Assembly (NCBI GenBank): GCA_026008535.1
Contig: BRKX01000003.1
Location: 65,993,001 to 66,057,000, forward strand
Source of the DNA: Perilla frutescens
Taxonomy: Eukaryota > Streptophyta > Magnoliopsida > Lamiales > Lamiaceae
Length of the DNA stretch: 64,000 bases
Direction of reading: 5' to 3'
The translations under genes were made by a program, and so were the position numbers. Positions 59,555 to 64,000 of this stretch are shown here, in pieces; position 1 is the stretch's first letter; every line of letters begins with the position of its first letter. The notes under the pieces were generated by a model. It was not told where the DNA came from. It saw nothing but the letters and a program-made list of their open reading frames with translations, and did not search any database.

Positions 59555-59614
59555 ATGTCTAGCCGAGGTAGCCGAGCCGATAAGGGTAAAGGTAAAGCTA
59601 TTGTTGATAGTTCC
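59555..59614 (+). pseudogene. First 20 codons of a hAT transposase
   Basis: ATG at 59555 in CATCATGTCT. The peptide is Ser/Arg/Lys/Gly-rich (MSSRGSRADKGKGKAIVDSS) and its reading frame leaves transposase sequence at the junction near 59614. The zinc-finger BED domain that should follow is absent. Confidence 0.6.
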
Positions 59615-60341
59615 GAATGTCAAAACCAGATGATTATGCATAGATCCTATAAAATTTCACACCCTCATCCAAAGTTTTAAAACTTTGTTCAACAGTTGGC
59701 TTCAATTCACAATGTGGTATAAAATATTCTGTCATGCCAGGAGATATCTCTACAATCATATTACTATGCTCACTTGAAATAGAAGACTCTGAAACATTAA
59801 AATAAAAAAAATTATAAATTGAACAAGGTAAAATAATAATACAATCACATCATGAGATATTCAGAGACACGAATTTTAGCATTAGCTATGTAACATTCTA
59901 GCATCGTTCAACATACATTTTAGCAACAAAATAATCTAATGTTTGCATGGTGTGTGTATATAGCCAAGTCACAATATTTTTTGTAAATGTTTGAGAGAGT
60001 GCGATATAAAACCAGCATCTTATAATGCTAAAACACATGTTACGAAATGCTAAAACAAACACATTAACATGCTAAAATGTCTTATATTACGTATTCAATA
60101 AACAGATCAAATTGATGCATCTGTATATTCTCAAACTAAACCCTAGCATTCCTAACAATTAGAAAACGAATGATACAACACAAAACTGAACAAAAACAGA
60201 TCAAATCAATAAAAAATTAAAACGTAAATAAACTCCAATAGAACGAATTGTAGAATCAATACGATACAACGAATTCGAAATTAATCACCATTAAAACTGA
60301 ATCAAACAATGCAAAATTAAAAACATACCTGGAGTCGCCAT
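59615..60341 (-). pseudogene. 5' fragment of a FAR1-like gene (two exons)
   Basis: On the minus strand exon 1 (60341-60329) encodes ATG GCG ACT CCA G before a GTATGT donor. The intron runs 60328-59789 and ends TTTCAG. Exon 2 (59788 to about 59615) reads ESSISSEHSNMIVEISPGMT, later TVEQSFKTLDEGVKFYRIYA, then a stop where a sense codon is expected, then SSGFDIR. This is the beginning of the DNA-binding domain of FHY3/FAR1-type proteins, which derive from MULE transposases. Everything downstream is lost at the junction with the hAT element. Confidence 0.75.
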
Positions 60342-60767
60342 AGAATCAGAGATGTAGAAATTTCACGACAAATTGATTTTCAACAATTACAGAAAAAAAA
60401 CGATCTTCACAAATAAAAAACTGTGATACAATTTTTTATCTTCGCTGCAAATTACGAACGAATAAGATCGAACTGAGATTTAAGGATTTAAGGAAAAAAT
60501 TTCGACTGAGATTAAGAATTGAAGGAAACAATTTCGACTCCAAAAAAAGCGGAAGGATTAAGATGGAAACAAAAACAGAACAAAAGGTAATAATTATTAA
60601 ATTACTATATTACCCCTCCGTCCAGAAAGTTGCCTAAAATTACAACAATGCCACCGCCCCATCACTTAAATATGTTTTAATCTGGGCCGTCCAGATTTAT
60701 TTAAACAAGGGCTAGGATTAGTTCCTAGTTCCTACCTAGGGGGAGGGTTCTCATTTGATCATCTCCC

Positions 60768-60811
<44 letters not shown>
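60342..60811. other. Leader and end region of the FAR1-carrying segment, plus (TA)n tract
   Basis: The upstream region of the FAR1-like fragment extends to an end reading, on the minus strand, GGGAGATGATCAAATGAGAA, which resembles the ends of the element at 16164-16906. It meets a (TA)n tract at about 60766-60811. The FAR1 piece may therefore be the remains of an autonomous member of that family. Confidence 0.45.
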
Positions 60812-60815
<4 letters not shown>

Positions 60816-60890
60816 ATAGGGTCGGGTCGGGTTATGAGATCTGTCTAATGGAAGAGATCCGTTAGACCGTCTTATACAAGTTTTTGTTAA
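60812..60890. repeat. Fragment of the 'GAGACGGTCT' MITE family
   Basis: Contains 'gggtcgggtcgggtt' and 'gttagaccgtcttatacaag'. The same elements occur inverted at about 30320-30385, and the end motif matches 23927-24156. Confidence 0.4.
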
Positions 60891-61485
60891 TTTAAAAGCT
60901 ATCGGTACACCTAGTTGACATATACATAATATAAGTAGCATTTTATAGATTGAGAACTCGGAAAATAAGTTATATATTAATTCATAATTTAAAAGATGAA
61001 AATTATCAATTTAGAATATGAATGATTGAAATAATCAATCTAAAATTTAAAAAAATTTGTGTTACGGTTCCTTTTTTTATTATTTCTAATTGATTCTTTA
61101 CTAAATTTTAATAGATAGTTAATGAATAAATTTCCAATGAAAATTTATATAAAAATAATTTGTCAATTGAATTATTTTTATAATAAAATATATACTTATG
61201 TCCTAAATTTTAGTCCCTTTTACAAAAATGTGCCAAATTTCAATAAATGTAAAAAAATACATAATATTTTTATATTTTTACAAAAAAAATTCAGATTTAA
61301 TTTTCAATATTGAATTGACGTGAAATCACATTCGAATCCATCGTTTAAAATAAAATGAAAAAAATATGTTCCTCATTAAATGTAATTTTCCACCTTATTT
61401 TAGGAGCTAGACTCCAAATTGGATTTGAGTTTGAGGAGAACAAAAAAAATTGACAGCAAAATTTGATTCAATTGTCACTGAATAC

Positions 61486-61600
61486 ACCTACTACATCCAT
61501 CCGAAAAGGCGAACATAAAATATGTATTATACTCCTACTACTACATCCATCCATAAAAGCAAATATAAAATATATATTAATAACCCCTCCATAAAGCCCC
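61486..61600 (+). repeat. Imperfect direct repeat in the GST upstream region
   Basis: The phrase 'ctacatccatcc(g/a)' followed by 'gc(g/a)aa(c/t)ataaaatat' occurs at about 61490 and 61543. The second copy ends close to a TATA-like 'ccataaagcc' at 61590, about 45 bp before the start codon. Confidence 0.5.
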
Positions 61601-61636
61601 ACTGATTTCAGTCCTCACAAAAATATATCAGCAAAA

Positions 61637-61776
61637 ATGGTGGTGAAGGTGTACGGACAATCGTTCGCTTCTGCGAAGAGAGTTATCATGTGTTTGATCG
61701 AAAAGGAGATCGAGTACGAGGTTGTCGATGTTGACCTCCTCAAGGGGGAGCACAAGTCTCCTCAGTATGTCCAGCT

Positions 61777-61814
<38 letters not shown>

Positions 61815-62917
61815 AATTTATCAAGAGAAGGGGTTATTTGGATGATTTTTTTTAATGTATTGTTTTGAAATTCTTGCAGCCATTTGGGGTTGTTCCTGTT
61901 ATTGAGGATGGAGACTACAAATTATATGGTAACAAAATACCCAATTTCCAGTCCTTTGATTTCTCTAGATTATAGTGTTTTATAATATTTTTTTCTAATA
62001 TTAATAATCATAAGAAAACTTTTCTTTTCCTTTTTTGAGGTATTTTGTTTTCCATTTCACTGTTTAGGGCTTTGATTTCTAGGCAGAAAACAATTTTATG
62101 GATTTAAGTAGGGGATGTATTTTCTTTGGAAATAAATACATGGTTTTTGAAGTTGGTTGAGCTAGCCAGAATTAATTATTTATCTAGTAAAATTTGTGCG
62201 GAATTGAGATAACTGTTTGGGAATTTGTGATAGAAGAATGCGACCTACTTACTTTAGGTGCTGTAACATGTAGAAATGATAATTCAGTGACACAAATTTC
62301 TATTTTAATAGCGTGACACAAAGCGAGACATAGATTGAACCGTTAATATTTTATCGGTTTTTAAATGTTCTGATTATATACATTATCATGTCTAGAAGAT
62401 ATGTATTTGATTGGTTTTACTGAAACAAATATAAGTTTGAAGTGACATAGAAATTTGTGCAGAATCGAGGGCCATAATCAGGTACTATGCAGAGAAATAC
62501 AGGTCTCAAGGACCTGAATTGTTGGGTAAGACAATAGAGGAACGAGGTCTAATAGAGCAGTGGTTGGAAGTCGAAGCGCACAACTTCCAACCACCGCTCT
62601 ACGAGCTCGTATCTCAACTCTTGTTCGGCCCGAAATTGGGTATCCCGACGGACCCTAAAAGCGTCCAAGAGAATGAGGAGAAACTTGCAAAGGTGTTGGA
62701 CGTGTACGAGGAGAGGCTGTCAACGGCCAAATATTTGGCCGGCGACGCCTTTAGCCTCGCCGACCTTAGCCACATCCCGTTTGGTAACTTCTTGGTGAGC
62801 ACTCTGAAGAAAGAGTACTTGATAAGGGATAGGGAAAATGTGAGTAGATGGTGGGATGAAATTAGTAGTAGGCCATCTTGGAAGAAGGTGCTTGAGCTCT
62901 ATCCTCCGGCAATTTAA
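61637..62917 (+). CDS. Phi-class glutathione S-transferase, 3 exons
   Basis: Exons 61637-61780, 61880-61928 and 62463-62917 give 648 nt, that is 215 residues, the usual phi-class size, and the exon pattern (48 codons, 49 nt, long third exon) is that of plant GSTF genes. The N-terminal thioredoxin-like domain starts MVVKVYGQSFASAKRV and includes PFGVVPVIEDGDYKLYESRA, the glutathione-binding stretch with cis-Pro and Glu-Ser. The helical domain holds LLGKTIEERGLIEQWLEVEA and ends RPSWKKVLELYPPAI. The catalytic Ser is probably one of those in QSFASA near residue 9-12. The cytosolic enzyme conjugates glutathione to electrophiles or carries hydrophobic ligands. Intron 1 opens with a CT microsatellite at the donor (CAG|GTCTCT). 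Resemblance to the GSTF9-13 group is from memory; the exact orthologue is not assigned. Confidence 0.93.
61782..61811. repeat. (CT)n microsatellite at the first donor of the GST gene
   Basis: CT units run directly from the second base of the intron, so the donor itself is part of the repeat. Confidence 0.92.
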
Positions 62918-63394
62918 CCCTAGATATGTGTTCCGTGATATGCGGCCGGTCGAGTTCCTCTGTATTGTATGCGTGTGGCATAGTACTAGGTCGGAGATGA
63001 AATATCGTTTGGAATAGAGGATCTCACGTGGATGATAGAGGGGATTGAGTTATGTTTGGTGTCTTTTCTTTATTTGATGTAACTAATGTTTGTTGTGCGT
63101 GTGAGAGAGAGATTGTTATTGTTGTCTCATTGTTGAGTGTTGGTCATGAATAATTATCCCCTATGAGGCCTTGTGTTTTCAGTTTATAACCTCTATTTAT
63201 TTTCATGTTTCGGTTATTGATAAAAGGGACAGAAGAATTTTTATTTTTATTTTTTGTTTACAAAAAGGGATGTTTTGATATGAAAGGGGGTGAAAATTAA
63301 AATGGAGATTAACAACAGTTTGTTTCCTTTTATCTTCATTCTGTAAATTATGTATAAAGGAGATCATAATTAGTAATTCAACTACAAATTTTTA
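62918..63394. other. 3' flank of the GST gene
   Basis: Presumed 3' UTR and intergenic DNA with T-rich and purine-rich tracts. No other feature was seen. Confidence 0.5.
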
Positions 63395-64000
63395 AAGGGT
63401 GATTGACAACTTAACCTATATAATTTACAATGCACTCTAAAATCAAAATCTTGGCATTTTACATTACTCAATCAATATTTTCATTGCAAGTTCCAACCTA
63501 AAATAATTTATCATGATTTTTAATTAATCATATCAATTAAGCATAGGTATTTTAGTCAACACAAGTTTCTTTAATCACTATATTAATTTGATGAGTTGAT
63601 CAATACATAGATTACATAAACATTTGTTATATTTACTTAAATTATAATTATAATTATAATTACAATAAAAGGACTAAATTTAAATAAAAATTAAATAATA
63701 AGTATGATAAGTATATTATGGCTCAAGTTGGTTTCTTTGTTAAAAAAAGTTAATGACCAGAGCTTCTATCTCAAAAGTTGGATTTATATATAATTTTATT
63801 TTTACTATTTGTATGTTTTCTATGTTTCGGATTTATTAAATTATAATTAACTAATGTGAGGGTATTTACAATTTACAAATAAATGTCGAACATCAAATTT
63901 GAGATTAAATATTTGAGGGTCGCATTTTTTAAGGGTGTAACTTGCAATGAACATGTCATTTGAATGGTGCAAAATGCCATGATTTTGATTTTAAAGTGCA
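63395..64000. repeat. Inverted-repeat element running off the right edge
   Basis: 63400-63490 ('gggtgattgacaactt', 'aaaatcaaaatcttggcatt', 'ttcattgcaagtt') is inverted at 63920-64000 ('aagggtgtaacttgcaatg', then 'aaaatgccatgattttgatt'). The arms are about 70-90 bp and the interior has no gene. The right end may lie outside the window. Confidence 0.6.

Larger units (their letters stand above)
58883..59614 (+). mobile_element. 5' part of a second hAT element (RICESLEEPER-like), truncated
   Basis: The left end TAGAGGTGCCCAAAT is a common plant hAT terminus. It is followed by a dense cluster of subterminal ACCGG/CCGGT motifs (58915-59080) and an inverted repeat around 'aaccgccgatt...aaccggcggt' (59180-59250). 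A TATAAATA box lies at 59320. The ATG at 59555 opens MSSRGSRADKGKGKAIVDSS, the start expected for such a transposase. After about 59614 the sequence changes to an antisense FAR1-like fragment. Confidence 0.7.

Noticed and set aside
10850..62917. A biosynthetic gene cluster made of the xylosidases and the GST
   Set aside because: Only three intact genes in about 52 kb, unrelated in pathway and separated by transposons; the xylosidases are simple tandem duplicates.

Overview
The window is nuclear DNA of a flowering plant, probably an asterid eudicot and perhaps of the Lamiales (inference from gene style and repeat families, not proven). It is AT-rich, its genes have GT-AG introns, and most of it is transposable-element DNA in several generations of nesting. 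I see no bacterial-type operons, CRISPR arrays, rRNA genes or convincing functional tRNA genes.

Three intact genes stand out, all on the + strand. Two are tandem GH3 beta-D-xylosidase genes of the plant BXL6/BXL7 type (10850-14629, five exons, 770 aa; 20828-27310, six exons, 781 aa). Both begin with a hydrophobic leader and are expected to act on xylan or arabinoxylan in the cell wall. The third is a phi-class glutathione S-transferase (61637-62917, three exons, 215 aa). A PLS/E-type pentatricopeptide repeat gene (8779-10304) sits just upstream of the first xylosidase and is broken by about four frameshifts. Nothing in the sequence links these genes into one pathway apart from the tandem duplication of the xylosidases.

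Layout. 1-1673: AT-rich DNA with a MITE that carries a SINE tail. 1674-8576: a complete but dead Mutator-like element (MULE) with long terminal inverted repeats and a 9-bp target-site duplication; a 955-bp hAT element with a perfect 8-bp duplication sits inside its transposase gene, and an LTR-like block lies upstream of that gene. 8577-14629: PPR pseudogene and xylosidase 1. 14630-20827: MITEs, SINEs, microsatellites and a GC-rich 58-codon ORF. 20828-27310: xylosidase 2, with MITEs in introns 1 and 2. 27311-30300: a foldback element with doubled ends, a LINE 3' end and a MITE. 30300-41160: a decayed SIRE-type Ty1/copia element with an env-like region and no visible 3' LTR. 42270-48840: a tandem array of about 1.17-kb units that join the 3' end of a Ty3/gypsy chromovirus to pieces of a papain-like (C1A) cysteine protease gene; this is the most unusual object here. 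51359-56980: an antisense copia element (5-bp duplication) with a 1957-bp solo LTR (its own 5-bp duplication) nested inside. 57070-60890: a third LTR fragment, the 5' end of a second hAT element and a FAR1-like gene fragment, joined end to end. 60890-64000: the GST gene and part of an inverted-repeat element at the right edge.

Most element calls rest on paired ends, duplicated target sites and translated motifs read by eye. No database search was run, so family names are from recognition.
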